Shown here in pieces: positions 8,812 through 17,707 of a stretch of 42,958 nucleotides of DNA. Under the pieces are notes generated by a model. That model did not search any database. It saw only the letters and a program-made list of their open reading frames with translations, and had not been told where the DNA came from. The translations under genes were made by a program, and so were the position numbers. Origin of the DNA: Chloroflexota bacterium (GTDB lineage: Bacteria > Chloroflexota > Anaerolineae > Aggregatilineales > J027); the NCBI GenBank assembly GCA_016234595.1, contig JACRBG010000032.1:1-42958 (forward strand), in the 5' to 3' direction. Numbering within the stretch: position 1 is the stretch's first letter; every line of letters starts with the position of its first letter.

Positions 8812-10374
8812 TTATTCCGCTAGATGAATCGGATAGAAGAACGTCGCAAAGGCGTAGTTCGGATTGTATTCAAATCCTTCTAGATAGGTCGGGACGGCAT
8901 ACCAGTTACCGACATCCATCAGATATAGGGCCGGGGCGTCATCCACCAGCATTTGCATGGCCTGCGTATAGAGTCCCTGCGCGGCGTCCCGATCCGTACC
9001 CGCTAAGACGGTGGCTTCGTCAATCAGCGCGTCATAATCGGGATTGTTGTAATAACTGAGATTGAAGAAGGGGGCGTCGCTGCTGCGGAACAATGACCAC
9101 AGATTATCCGAGCCTGCGTCGCTGTAAGTCGGCCAATACAGCACGAGGAAAATATCCTGTGCTTGTGTGGGGTCGGCTTTGGCTTCTTCCCACTGCTGAT
9201 TAAACAGCATCGGTTCAATATTCACTGTAATGCCGATTTCAGCCAGTGCGTCGGCGATGATCGGAGCAAAGGCCTCCTCGATGGTGTTTTCGGCGGCGTA
9301 GGTCAGGCGCAGTTCAAAACCACCGCCCTCGAACCCGGCCTGAGCCAAGAGATCACGCGCCATATCGAGATTTTGCGTATATTGCGGCACGTCTTCCGAA
9401 TATGGATAAACGCCGGTTGGCACAGGGCCGCGTGATTGTGTGCCAAGACCTTCCGCGCCGACTTCAATAATCTGGTCATAGGGAATGGCGTAGGAGATGG
9501 CTTGGCGTACCAGTTTGTTATCCAGCGGTGGGCGTGTGGTGTTCAGGAAACCAACATAGTTGAAGAAAGTCGAATTGACTTGAACAGCATAATCCGGATT
9601 GTTTGCAAAACTGTCGTAGCTGGCTGGGGGTAGACGCAGTGCCAAATCCACTTCCCCGCCTTCCAAAAGCTGCTGCTGGGTAACGGCATCTGGCACGATA
9701 TTGATCAGCACGTTTTCAAATTGACCGTCTTGCCAACCGCCCCAATAGTTCTCGAACCGCCCCAATACTACTTCGACATCGGCGGTATAGTCCGAGAGCA
9801 TATACGGCCCCGTGCCAGCATCCACGCCCTGTTCAAAATAGGTCTCATCGGCTTCCACTGCGTCGAGCGCTTTGGGGCTGATAATCCATGCACCATAGAG
9901 TGAGGAGGCGATAAGGTCTAGTGGGGCAGGGTAGGAGAGATTAAAGACAACCGTGAGGTCGTCGGGTGTGTCAATCGAGGCGAGGGGCAGCCAGATAAAG
10001 GATGCACCACCAACGGCCTGTGTACGTTCGATTGAGCGCTTGACGGCTGTTGAGGTCAAGGCTTCGCCGTCATGGAAGGTGACACCTTCACGCAGATGGA
10101 ATGTCCATGTCAATCCGTCCTCACTTTTTTCCCAACTAGCGGCGAGGGCCGGGGTGAACGGTTCGGTGGCTCCCGGAGCATTTATCCAAAGCAGAGGTTC
10201 ATATATATTCGCTATGTAGAGGGCTTCGGTCGAGAATGACAGATTAGGATCCCATGTAGTAACGCTGGCAGTCGAGGCCACACGCAGCACAGTCGTATCT
10301 TGTGCCCGTGCGCCGACCGGAATAATCAGTACCGCTAAAAGGAGAACCAAGGTTAATAGTTTGCGTAGGAGCAT
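8812..10374 (-). CDS. ABC transporter substrate-binding protein, family 5 (peptide/nickel type)
   Basis: From the ATG at 10374 the protein is 520 residues. It starts with a signal peptide (MLLRKLLTLVLLLAVLIIPV, then GARAQ) with a likely cleavage after AxA and no lipobox cysteine. The mature part shows SBP_bac_5 hallmarks: WDPNLSFSTEALYIANIYEPLL, the FHLREGVTFHDGEALT segment and AISYAIPYDQII. The start is chosen because AGGAAGG lies about 8 nt upstream; ATGs at 10401 and 10461 would bury the signal peptide. The protein captures the solute outside the membrane for the DppBCDF-like complex encoded downstream. This is the first gene of the operon. Its promoter region (10417-10462) carries three phased repeats that are probably bound by the divergently encoded MalT/SARP regulator. 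Confidence 0.93.
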   Translation of the reverse strand: MLLRKLLTLVLLLAVLIIPVGARAQDTTVLRVASTASVTTWDPNLSFSTEALYIANIYEPLLWINAPGATEPFTPALAASWEKSEDGLTWTFHLREGVTFHDGEALTSTAVKRSIERTQAVGGASFIWLPLASIDTPDDLTVVFNLSYPAPLDLIASSLYGAWIISPKALDAVEADETYFEQGVDAGTGPYMLSDYTADVEVVLGRFENYWGGWQDGQFENVLINIVPDAVTQQQLLEGGEVDLALRLPPASYDSFANNPDYAVQVNSTFFNYVGFLNTTRPPLDNKLVRQAISYAIPYDQIIEVGAEGLGTQSRGPVPTGVYPYSEDVPQYTQNLDMARDLLAQAGFEGGGFELRLTYAAENTIEEAFAPIIADALAEIGITVNIEPMLFNQQWEEAKADPTQAQDIFLVLYWPTYSDAGSDNLWSLFRSSDAPFFNLSYYNNPDYDALIDEATVLAGTDRDAAQGLYTQAMQMLVDDAPALYLMDVGNWYAVPTYLEGFEYNPNYAFATFFYPIHLAE

Positions 10375-10416
10375 AGTCAAAACCTTCCTAAATTTATTCA
10401 TTTTGAGTATGGGCAG

Positions 10417-10462
10417 ATTATAACGGGCAGAGTTTGCAAAATTCTGGCAAAATACTTGCAAA
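10417..10462 (-). promoter_or_regulatory. Activator-type promoter with three 11-bp-phased repeats (candidate SARP operator)
   Basis: Read on the minus strand, the heptamers TTTGCAA (10456-10462), TTTGCCA (10445-10451) and TTTGCAA (10434-10440) recur at exactly 11-bp spacing. The third 11-bp unit ends 8 nt before a perfect TATAAT (10417-10422). There is no acceptable -35 hexamer 17 bp upstream of the TATAAT. SARP activators are known to bind direct heptamers phased at 11 bp, overlapping the -35 region and ending about 8 bp from the -10. The divergent gene at 10485 encodes a regulator with a SARP-like C-terminus, so the site and the protein fit each other. The spacing is seen; binding is inferred. 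Confidence 0.65.
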
Positions 10463-10484
10463 TGGATAGGGATCTATATCAAAA

Positions 10485-13400
10485 ATGACTACACCCCTTC
10501 TTCTGCAAACGAAATTTCTGATTCCGCGTCTTGTGCCAAGCCATTTACCCCGCCCTCATTTGGTCGAACTGATTCGCAGCAACTGTGAGCAGCGGGTTAT
10601 TTTGCTGACGGCGCCGGCTGGGTACGGTAAAACGACCCTCATGGTCGAGGTGGTGGCTTCGTTGGGCCATGCGGTCGTATGGTATCAACTGGATGGAGGC
10701 GACAACGATCCAGCAACCTTTATCGCCTATCTGGTGGAGGGGCTGTGCCGCATCCGCCCCAGCAGTGCGGAAAAAAGCCGCCGCCTGTTGAATAGCCCAA
10801 ACCCGCCGCCTTCCTCCCAGATGCTGGTTTTTCTGCTGAATGAGTTGTTGGAGGATCTGTCGTTTCAGTGGACATTGGTATTCGATGACTATCATTTTGT
10901 GAGCAATCCGATTGTTCACGAACTGGCCGCCGCTTTTTTGGAACGCCGCCCTCCTAACATGAGCGTGATACTTTCGACCCGTACCACCCCGCCTTTGCCA
11001 CTTTCACGCTGGCGTGCCCGGGGGCAACTGGCCGAATTGCGGCTTGAGCATCTGCGCTTTAGCCATGAAGAATCCGAGGCATGGCTGAATCAGGTATTAC
11101 CCCAACTACCGCGCGCCCTCACCGAAACGCTTTCGGTCAAATCAGAAGGGTGGGGAGCTGGCCTGCAATTAGCGGCGACGTTGGTAGCTGAAAAACCTCT
11201 GCGGGAAGCGGAGGGATTGATTAACAACCTGTCGGGGGCCCATCCCTATATTTTTCACTATCTGATGGATGAAGTGTTTGACCACGAACCGCCGGCATTG
11301 CAAGAGTTCTTGCTACATTCCGCTATTCTGACCCAAATGGATGCCAGTTTATGTGAGTCGGCTTTAGGAATCACCAGTGCCCAAACACATCTGGAGACCT
11401 TGCAGCGCGAAAACCTGTTCCTGATTGCGCTGGATGATCAGCGGCGCTGGTATCGCTATCACCATCTATTTCAGGAATTCTTGCAGGACAAACTGGCTCG
11501 TCAATCACCCCAGACACTCTATCGGTTATGCCACCAGACGGGTGAGTATTTTCTTGGAGTTGCCGACTATGAAATGGCTGCGCACTATTTTTTGCGGGCG
11601 CGTGAACAATCCAAAGCCGCACAGGCGATTTTGCGATTCGCGCCGAAGTATTTGGAAGCGGGCCGCGCTGACATTTTAAGCCACTATCTGAGCCAGCTAA
11701 TGCCAGCCGAATTGCAGCACCAGCCTGAACTTGCGCTGTATCTGGGCCAAAGCCTACGTCATCGTGGTTTGTTGGGTGAGGCGGTTGTTTATCTCAAACA
11801 GGCATACCAGAGTGCCGGTACATTGGATGCTGTGAATGTCGCCACACTTGCCATGACCGAACTCGCCAGCCTCGCTCGTTCGCGTGGAGACTATATGGAG
11901 GCCCAACAGAGAGCAGCCCAAGCAGTCGGACGCAGCCAATCTGCCAGTCCAGCGGCCCGTGCTTTCGCGTTGATGGAGCAGGCCAAGTGTGAAGGCTTTC
12001 TGAACGGCATGGAACAGGGCTATGCGATTGCTCTGCACGCAATTGAGGCCATGCGGCACGCAGAGGATTCCGTTGAGCCATCCCAACAAGCTCAGTTACT
12101 ACAGTCACTAGGGCAAATTTGCTGGTGGCATGGCAACGTCATTGAGGCGATTTTGCATGGCGAGGAGGCACTGCGCCGTTTGCCGGAACTTGAGTCACCA
12201 CTCGCAGCCGATTTGCTGCTTCTGCTTGCCACACTTTATCTCTACCGTCATGAATATGATGAGGCGCTCAAATTTGGTCAGCGTGCCCTCGATATTTGTC
12301 AGCGATTGCACGCACAGGAGTTGCTGTCGAATGCACTGATGGTACTCGGTAATGTGTTGACGCGGGTGGGGCAGCTTGGACAGGCGGAAAGCTGTCTGCG
12401 TCAAGCCATTGATCTCGCGTCCCGTTTGCAGGCGGCCAGCTATACCCAAGTGATGGCAGGCAGCTATCTGGCCTATAATCTTGTGGCACAGGGGCGCATT
12501 GATGAAGCGCAGCAGATTGCGGAGACTGTGTTGTGGCCGCATGAAAATCGGGCGGTGGTGTATGAAATCTATGTGTGCCGCAGTGTTCTGGCAGATATTC
12601 ACCTAGAGAAACGTGAAATCACCCGTGCCAAGCAGATTTTCGAAGATCTAATTGAGGTCGGCGAAGCGCGACAGTATCGCATCCCGCTGGCGATGGCTAA
12701 TTTTGGCTTGGCCTATATTCTGCTTTCGGAAAATGATCAATCGCGTGGTCTAGAACTAGCCCAAAAATCTCTCCACCTGCTTGAATCGTCGCGCCTGTGG
12801 GAATTGTATGTTGATCAAAAACAGCGGGCGGTTGTCGTTTGCCAAGCCTTGGAGCAAATCATCCCAGACAATCCTTTTTTGCGACAAGTGTTACAGGTGC
12901 TGCGTTCTAAAGCCTCCGATGTGACCGTAATTCCCACCGGACAGCGCCTCATCCGGGTGCAAACCTTCGGATCGTTCAGAGCCTTTCATAATGAGGCTGA
13001 GATTCAGCCGAAAATGTGGGGGTCGGCAAAGGCGCGTGACCTGTTGGCTTATTTTGTCACATTTCGGCATGAACATATCCCACTTGATAAAGCACTCGAT
13101 GCATTGTGGCCTTCTGAGGCACGACAAAGTAAGACCGCCTTTCATACGGCTCTCTACCGTCTGCGCCAAGCCCTTAATGTGGGCGAATCTGCCACGCGGC
13201 TTATTATGGTTGAAATGGGTGATTATCGACTGGATTTATCTCGTTTTGAAATTGATGTTGAGTTATTTGACCAGCACATCAAAAAAGCCCAAGAGTCCGA
13301 TGGCCAAGAGACCATAAAGAGCTATCAGGCCGCACTTGACCTGTACAAGGGAGAATATCTTAACAACCTCTACTATGACTGGCTTTTGATTGAGCGGCAG

Positions 13401-13691
13401 CGCCTGAGTGAAAGTCACTTGCAGGCCATGTATCGGCTGGGCAAACTGTATACCCAATGTGGCGACTTGGAGCAGGCTCTAGTCCTTCACCGGCATGTGG
13501 TTCAGCTTAGTCCATTATGGGAAGAGGCGCATTGCGAAGTCATGCGCACCCTGTACCAGTTAGGTGATCGACAAGGAGTGACCAAACAATATGAGATCCT
13601 CAGCGAATTACTTCGACAGGAAATTGACGCCAGTCCGCTAGTTTCGACCCAAAACCTATTTAGGCATCTAACCCAATCTTCTCCTCCATAG
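10485..13691 (+). CDS. MalT-like ATPase transcriptional regulator with C-terminal SARP (winged-helix/BTAD) region
   Basis: This 1068-residue protein begins with the MalT-type N-terminus (LLLQTKFLIPRLVPSHLPRP), followed by a STAND/AAA NTPase with Walker A APAGYGKTT at residues 43-51 and Walker B LVFDDYH around D134-D135. A winged-helix/arm region follows, then a long TPR-like helical solenoid (about residues 370-800). Instead of the LuxR helix-turn-helix of MalT, the C-terminus from about residue 820 is an OmpR/PhoB-like winged helix (KMWGSAKARDLLAYFVTF, LWPSEARQSKTAFHTALYRL) plus a BTAD helical domain, as in SARP activators. It probably senses a ligand through the TPR/NTPase part and oligomerises on DNA. 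It is divergent from the peptide-ABC/nitrilase operon, and phased repeats lie between them. The start ATG is close to a TATATC box, so its mRNA may have little or no leader. Confidence 0.9.
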   Translation: MTTPLLLQTKFLIPRLVPSHLPRPHLVELIRSNCEQRVILLTAPAGYGKTTLMVEVVASLGHAVVWYQLDGGDNDPATFIAYLVEGLCRIRPSSAEKSRRLLNSPNPPPSSQMLVFLLNELLEDLSFQWTLVFDDYHFVSNPIVHELAAAFLERRPPNMSVILSTRTTPPLPLSRWRARGQLAELRLEHLRFSHEESEAWLNQVLPQLPRALTETLSVKSEGWGAGLQLAATLVAEKPLREAEGLINNLSGAHPYIFHYLMDEVFDHEPPALQEFLLHSAILTQMDASLCESALGITSAQTHLETLQRENLFLIALDDQRRWYRYHHLFQEFLQDKLARQSPQTLYRLCHQTGEYFLGVADYEMAAHYFLRAREQSKAAQAILRFAPKYLEAGRADILSHYLSQLMPAELQHQPELALYLGQSLRHRGLLGEAVVYLKQAYQSAGTLDAVNVATLAMTELASLARSRGDYMEAQQRAAQAVGRSQSASPAARAFALMEQAKCEGFLNGMEQGYAIALHAIEAMRHAEDSVEPSQQAQLLQSLGQICWWHGNVIEAILHGEEALRRLPELESPLAADLLLLLATLYLYRHEYDEALKFGQRALDICQRLHAQELLSNALMVLGNVLTRVGQLGQAESCLRQAIDLASRLQAASYTQVMAGSYLAYNLVAQGRIDEAQQIAETVLWPHENRAVVYEIYVCRSVLADIHLEKREITRAKQIFEDLIEVGEARQYRIPLAMANFGLAYILLSENDQSRGLELAQKSLHLLESSRLWELYVDQKQRAVVVCQALEQIIPDNPFLRQVLQVLRSKASDVTVIPTGQRLIRVQTFGSFRAFHNEAEIQPKMWGSAKARDLLAYFVTFRHEHIPLDKALDALWPSEARQSKTAFHTALYRLRQALNVGESATRLIMVEMGDYRLDLSRFEIDVELFDQHIKKAQESDGQETIKSYQAALDLYKGEYLNNLYYDWLLIERQRLSESHLQAMYRLGKLYTQCGDLEQALVLHRHVVQLSPLWEEAHCEVMRTLYQLGDRQGVTKQYEILSELLRQEIDASPLVSTQNLFRHLTQSSPP

Positions 13692-13942
13692 CTCGATGCT
13701 GTTGTCAGCACCCATATTACACAAAAGTATTGACTTGATTTTTTTGTAGCGGCCTATCCTATTTAATTACTTTGAAATACCTCTTATCCTTTATGAGGCT
13801 ATAGCATGTAGTGGTTAAAAACCTATCTCATATAAGAAACTAGCTCACTTAGCCCACTCATAGTAATCATCAATATCTCGCCAAACACAACGTAACAGCA
13901 AATTTCACCCTCCCCATCCCAAACCTTAGAAAGCTGTTGTGA

Positions 13943-14068
13943 TTAAACCCTTGACGAGACCAATACACGTTGGAATATATGCATAAAGTCTTCAATACTC
14001 AGCGCAGGAACATTTCGTTCCGCATAATCAGATAACCCAAGTATTTTTCTTGACTGGCTTGCACCCAT
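13943..14068 (-). other. 41-codon ORF, possible remnant of a larger gene
   Basis: An ATG at 14068 opens 41 codons beginning MGASQSRKILGLSDYAERNV and ending IFQRVLVSSRV. The composition looks protein-like, and the tail resembles the end of a real protein, but there is no clear ribosome-binding site and no family match that I recognise. It could be a small gene, a 3' fragment of a lost gene, or chance. Confidence 0.2.
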
Positions 14069-14175
14069 CGCTCAACCAAGGTATGGGTGTTGAGAGTGGA
14101 ACAAAACATTGAAACAATCTCGAGTTTTGACGATATATACCTATTTTATTGCACATAGGAATCTTTTGCCGGATG

Positions 14176-14201
14176 AAAAAGTATCAGTCGGCTGCTGACA
14201 C
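14176..14201 (-). terminator. Intrinsic terminator of the cyd operon
   Basis: On the minus strand, GTGTCAG, a 7-nt loop and CTGATAC (one G-U pair) are followed directly by TTTTT. It lies about 80 bp downstream of the cydC stop, in the right orientation to end the cydABDC transcript. Confidence 0.65.
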
Positions 14202-14279
14202 TTTCGATTGGGTAGTTTGCTTTAAAACCTACATTCGGTAGGATATCATGCAACTAATTACCGGATATGCGACAGTAGC

Positions 14280-15908
14280 CTAGGTTTCTGCTCTAATCAC
14301 TGTAGTCATCCAACTGCCCTTGGGTGCTTCATGCGTGATGAAGATGATAGTTCGGCCTTCCATCTCTAATTGAACTGTTTTCAGTAAATTCTGTTGGCTG
14401 ACGGCATCTAAATTGGTAGTCGCCTCATCCAAAACCAAAATAGGCGCATTCTTAAGCATCGCCCGGGCAATCGCTACACGCTGACGTTCACCCGCACTGA
14501 GGGTATGGCCCAATTCGCCAACCCATGTATCTAAGCCTTCAGGCAAACTTGCAATCAAGTTATCCAACCCCACAATTTTTACCACAGTCTCTAACTGTTC
14601 TTCGGTCGCTTTTGGTTGGGCCAGCAGGAGATTTTCGCGGATGGTGGCATTAAAAAGGTGTGGATTTTGCGGTACCACTGCAATTAAATCCCGAAGTGCC
14701 TCGGGGGAATAATCATGTAAAGCGTGTCCCCCCAATTGGATTTCGCCTGCCTGATAATCCCAAAACCGCACTAGTAAATTAATTAGGGTGCTCTTGCCTA
14801 CGCCACTTGGCCCTAGAATGGCGATATGTGTCCCCTGCGGAATGCTCAGATTGAGGTCACGCAAAACGGCTGGTTCATCTGGCCCGTACTGGAAACCGAC
14901 ATGTTTGAAAGTGATGTCAAAATTGGAGGGGGATAGAGCGGATGCTGGATCTGGCGATGAAAGATCACTCTCAACTAACATCATCAAACGCCGGCCCGCC
15001 TCAATCGAGCTACCCAGATTTTGGAAAGCAGACCCTAGTGGTAAAAAGGCTTCATAACAAGCCATCGTCACGAGTGCCAGCGGGGCCAGCATAATCTCAT
15101 CAAGGCGCGGGATACCCAACCACAGCAGCACCCCAATAGACAACCAGACCAGAAAATTACCTAATCCAGATTGAAGAATACTGCGGTGCGCTAACCCATG
15201 CTGTTGCCGAATTAAATCTTGGTTACGGGTCTGAATCTTGGCAAAATAGCTTTGGGCCTGTCCAAAGATCAATAATTCGGCCATCCCCTGCACGCCATCC
15301 AATAACTCTATGTTCAAGTTCGCGCGTATCTGCACGGCTGTTTGTCCCTGTTTTTTGCCGGATTGCCACGCCACAATCGGCAAAATCACCCCACTCACAA
15401 TAAGAAACAGTAGTAGGGCAAGCGCCACAATTAGGTCTAACCCACCCGCGAAAATGAGCATAGCGATGGTAATTCCAACAGCTACCAACGACGGCGCAAC
15501 GACCCGCAGATAGAAGTTTTGCAGCGTATCAATATCGTGAACAACACGTGTCAGCAAATCCCCACTGTGTTGGTTAATCAGGCGGGCCGGGGCGAGTGGT
15601 TCCAATTGTTGATAGAACCAGACGCGCAGATTTTTGAGCAGGCGAAAGGTCACATGATGAGAGGTCAACCGTTCCAAATAGCGCAGTAGACCCCGCGAGA
15701 TACCAAAAAAACGCACCCCGACAATTGCAAGGTTGAGTTCTGCAATTGAAGGATGCAAGGCCGCTTTTGCTATCAACCATGCTGATGTGCCCATCAGCGC
15801 CATGCTGCTGCCAATGGTTAAAAAACCCAAAAACACGGCTGCCAAAATGCTACGCCGAAATGGAGTGAGTAGCCTTACCAGATGTTTGAATACTCGCCAA
15901 TCAGTCAT
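14280..15908 (-). CDS. cydC: Thiol reductant ABC exporter subunit CydC
   Basis: CydC forms a heterodimeric ABC exporter with CydD. It moves thiol compounds (glutathione/cysteine in E. coli) or haem-related cargo and is needed to assemble cytochrome bd. The 542-residue protein has the six-helix ABC exporter membrane domain (about 1-310), Walker A GPSGVGKST, the signature LSAGERQRVAIARA (LSAGE in place of LSGGE), Walker B ILVLDEATTNLD and an H-loop histidine in FITHEA. Only about 12 residues follow the H-loop, so the usual C-terminal end of the nucleotide-binding domain (~30 residues) is missing or changed; a late frameshift is possible. It overlaps cydD by 8 nt (ATGACTGA), which indicates translational coupling. 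Confidence 0.9.
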   Translation of the reverse strand: MTDWRVFKHLVRLLTPFRRSILAAVFLGFLTIGSSMALMGTSAWLIAKAALHPSIAELNLAIVGVRFFGISRGLLRYLERLTSHHVTFRLLKNLRVWFYQQLEPLAPARLINQHSGDLLTRVVHDIDTLQNFYLRVVAPSLVAVGITIAMLIFAGGLDLIVALALLLFLIVSGVILPIVAWQSGKKQGQTAVQIRANLNIELLDGVQGMAELLIFGQAQSYFAKIQTRNQDLIRQQHGLAHRSILQSGLGNFLVWLSIGVLLWLGIPRLDEIMLAPLALVTMACYEAFLPLGSAFQNLGSSIEAGRRLMMLVESDLSSPDPASALSPSNFDITFKHVGFQYGPDEPAVLRDLNLSIPQGTHIAILGPSGVGKSTLINLLVRFWDYQAGEIQLGGHALHDYSPEALRDLIAVVPQNPHLFNATIRENLLLAQPKATEEQLETVVKIVGLDNLIASLPEGLDTWVGELGHTLSAGERQRVAIARAMLKNAPILVLDEATTNLDAVSQQNLLKTVQLEMEGRTIIFITHEAPKGSWMTTVIRAET

Positions 15909-17622
15909 AGGTCATCACCAACTGATGATAAAGTCTGTGCTGATTTAGTAGGAAATCATGGGTTCCCATTTCAATCACCTGCCCTTCCGATAACACCAAA
16001 ATTTGGTCGGCTTGTCGGATGGTGTGCAAACGATGGGCAATCATGACCACAGCGCGACCCTGCATTAAGCGCTGCATAGCGGTTTGGATTTGAGTCTCTA
16101 AATTGCTATCCAAATGGGTAGTGGCTTCATCCCAGATTAGGAGTGGGGCATCTTTTAGAAAGGCTCGTGCGAGCGCGACCCGCTGCGCCTGCCCGCCACT
16201 TAATCGGGCGCCCCGTTCCCCAATTGGCGTTTGCCAACCGTTGGGGAGCTGTGCCACAAGTTCCGTAAGGCCAGCTTGTTCACCCGCCCATACGATTTCG
16301 TCTAGGGATGCGGTGGGTTTAGCTAATCGGATGTTTTCGAGAAGGGTTGTGTTGAACAAATAGGGTTTTTGCGATACCCATGCCAACTGACTCCGCCATG
16401 CTTCAGGCATGATAGTGGCTAAGGGAATGCCATTGACCAAAATTTGGCCTGTAGTGGGTTCCAAAAAACGGAGCAGTAGATTAATCATTGTGCTTTTGCC
16501 TGCCCCGCTTGGCCCCACGATAGCAATATGTTGACCGGGCCTCAATTCCAATTGTAGATTATGAAGGGCGGGTCGTTCACGTCCCAGATACTGGTAACTA
16601 ACCGCTCTAAACTCGATATGAAACGGTGGATTGGGTAGTGGTATGGCCTCGGTGATAGTAGCTAGGGCAGGACTGGTTTCCAAAAGTTCAAATATGCGTT
16701 GGGCAGCGGCATTACCCGCCGATGCCGCGTGAAAACTCGCACCAAAATTGCGGAGGGGTTGATAAAATTCTGGCGTGATGACGAGAATGAAAAAGGCTTG
16801 CTCAAATGCCATTTTCCCATAAAGTAGCCGCAAGCCAATTTCAACCGCAATCATGGCGATGCTTAACGTCGTGAGCAGTTCCAAAGCTAACGCTGACAGA
16901 AAAGCTACCCGTAAGACCTGCATTGTAGCCACCCGAAAATCATCACTGAGGCGGCCTATTGTTTTAATCTGGGCCTGACTGCGATTAAACAATTTAAGCG
17001 TAGTCAGGCCTTGTAGGACGTCCAAAAAGTGGGCACTGAGATAACTGAGGCTTTTAAATTGGCGCTGGCCCACCGCCCCGGCCCACCTGCCAATCAACAT
17101 CATGAATAGTGGCAGCAAAGGTGCGGTGCAGATCAGGATCAGTGCCGAAAGGACATCTTGCGGCACGACTACCCAAAATATCGCCAGTGGAACTAGCAAC
17201 ATGAGAAATAATTGTGGGATCAATTGACGGAAATAGCCGTCGAGTGACTCCACTCCTTCCAAAAGGGTGTTCACCAATTCGCCACTGTGCTCCTGTGTCA
17301 GGGCAACCGGGCCAAGCTGTAATAGATGGCTAAATAATCGTTCACGTAAACTCGTTTTGATATGTTCGGTCACATGTAGCGCGGCCAATTCACTACCCCA
17401 CTGCACAATCAAGCGCAGCCCCGCTAAACCGATTAACCAAGCAAACAGCCCCTGCACATCCGTTAGGGTGGCATCTTTTAGAAATACGTTGTTAATGATT
17501 TGGGTCAGGGTATAGGCTAACCCAATCACCAATAGGCCATTAATCAGCCCCAGCCCCACGGCCAAGAAAAACAACAGGCGGACTGGCCCAAGTTCAAAAA
17601 AGAGTCGTCGGTCAACTTTCAT
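15901..17622 (-). CDS. cydD: Thiol reductant ABC exporter subunit CydD
   Basis: The 573-residue partner of CydC has an exporter-type membrane domain with six predicted helices (first helix near LLFFLAVGLGLINGLLVIGLA). Its ATPase contains Walker A GPSGAGKST, the signature LSGGQAQRVALARAF, Walker B LLIWDEATTHLD and the H-loop in VMIAHRLHTI, ending with the normal switch and tail (GTHDFLLNQHRLYHQLVMTYD). Length and motifs are normal for CydD. It is encoded between cydB and cydC in a cydA-B-D-C order, 85 bp after cydB, where an intercistronic hairpin lies. The stop overlaps the cydC start. It works in the cytoplasmic membrane and supports haem insertion into cytochrome bd. Confidence 0.93.
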   Translation of the reverse strand: MKVDRRLFFELGPVRLLFFLAVGLGLINGLLVIGLAYTLTQIINNVFLKDATLTDVQGLFAWLIGLAGLRLIVQWGSELAALHVTEHIKTSLRERLFSHLLQLGPVALTQEHSGELVNTLLEGVESLDGYFRQLIPQLFLMLLVPLAIFWVVVPQDVLSALILICTAPLLPLFMMLIGRWAGAVGQRQFKSLSYLSAHFLDVLQGLTTLKLFNRSQAQIKTIGRLSDDFRVATMQVLRVAFLSALALELLTTLSIAMIAVEIGLRLLYGKMAFEQAFFILVITPEFYQPLRNFGASFHAASAGNAAAQRIFELLETSPALATITEAIPLPNPPFHIEFRAVSYQYLGRERPALHNLQLELRPGQHIAIVGPSGAGKSTMINLLLRFLEPTTGQILVNGIPLATIMPEAWRSQLAWVSQKPYLFNTTLLENIRLAKPTASLDEIVWAGEQAGLTELVAQLPNGWQTPIGERGARLSGGQAQRVALARAFLKDAPLLIWDEATTHLDSNLETQIQTAMQRLMQGRAVVMIAHRLHTIRQADQILVLSEGQVIEMGTHDFLLNQHRLYHQLVMTYD

Positions 17623-17662
17623 GCGAATTTCTCACGATGCTCGACAGCAATGGATTGAGAAG

Positions 17663-17697
17663 GGCCACCTGTGTGGCAATTTGACCAACAGGTAGCC
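17663..17697 (-). promoter_or_regulatory. Intercistronic hairpin between cydB and cydD
   Basis: Inverted repeat GGCCACCTGT / ACAGGTAGCC (9 of 10 pairs) with a 15-nt loop, lying in the 85-bp gap between cydB and cydD. No T-run follows on the minus strand. It could stabilise the upstream cydAB message or attenuate read-through into cydDC. The function is inferred from its position. Confidence 0.45.
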
Positions 17698-17707
17698 CCA
17701 AATCAGT

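Larger units (their letters stand above)
13692..14279. other. Gap without an intact gene
   Basis: 588 bp, AT-rich (especially 13720-13900). It holds the cydDC terminator at 14176-14201, a weaker 5-bp hairpin at 14228-14242, and one 41-codon reading frame on the minus strand that may be a gene remnant. Nothing else is recognised. Confidence 0.4.
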
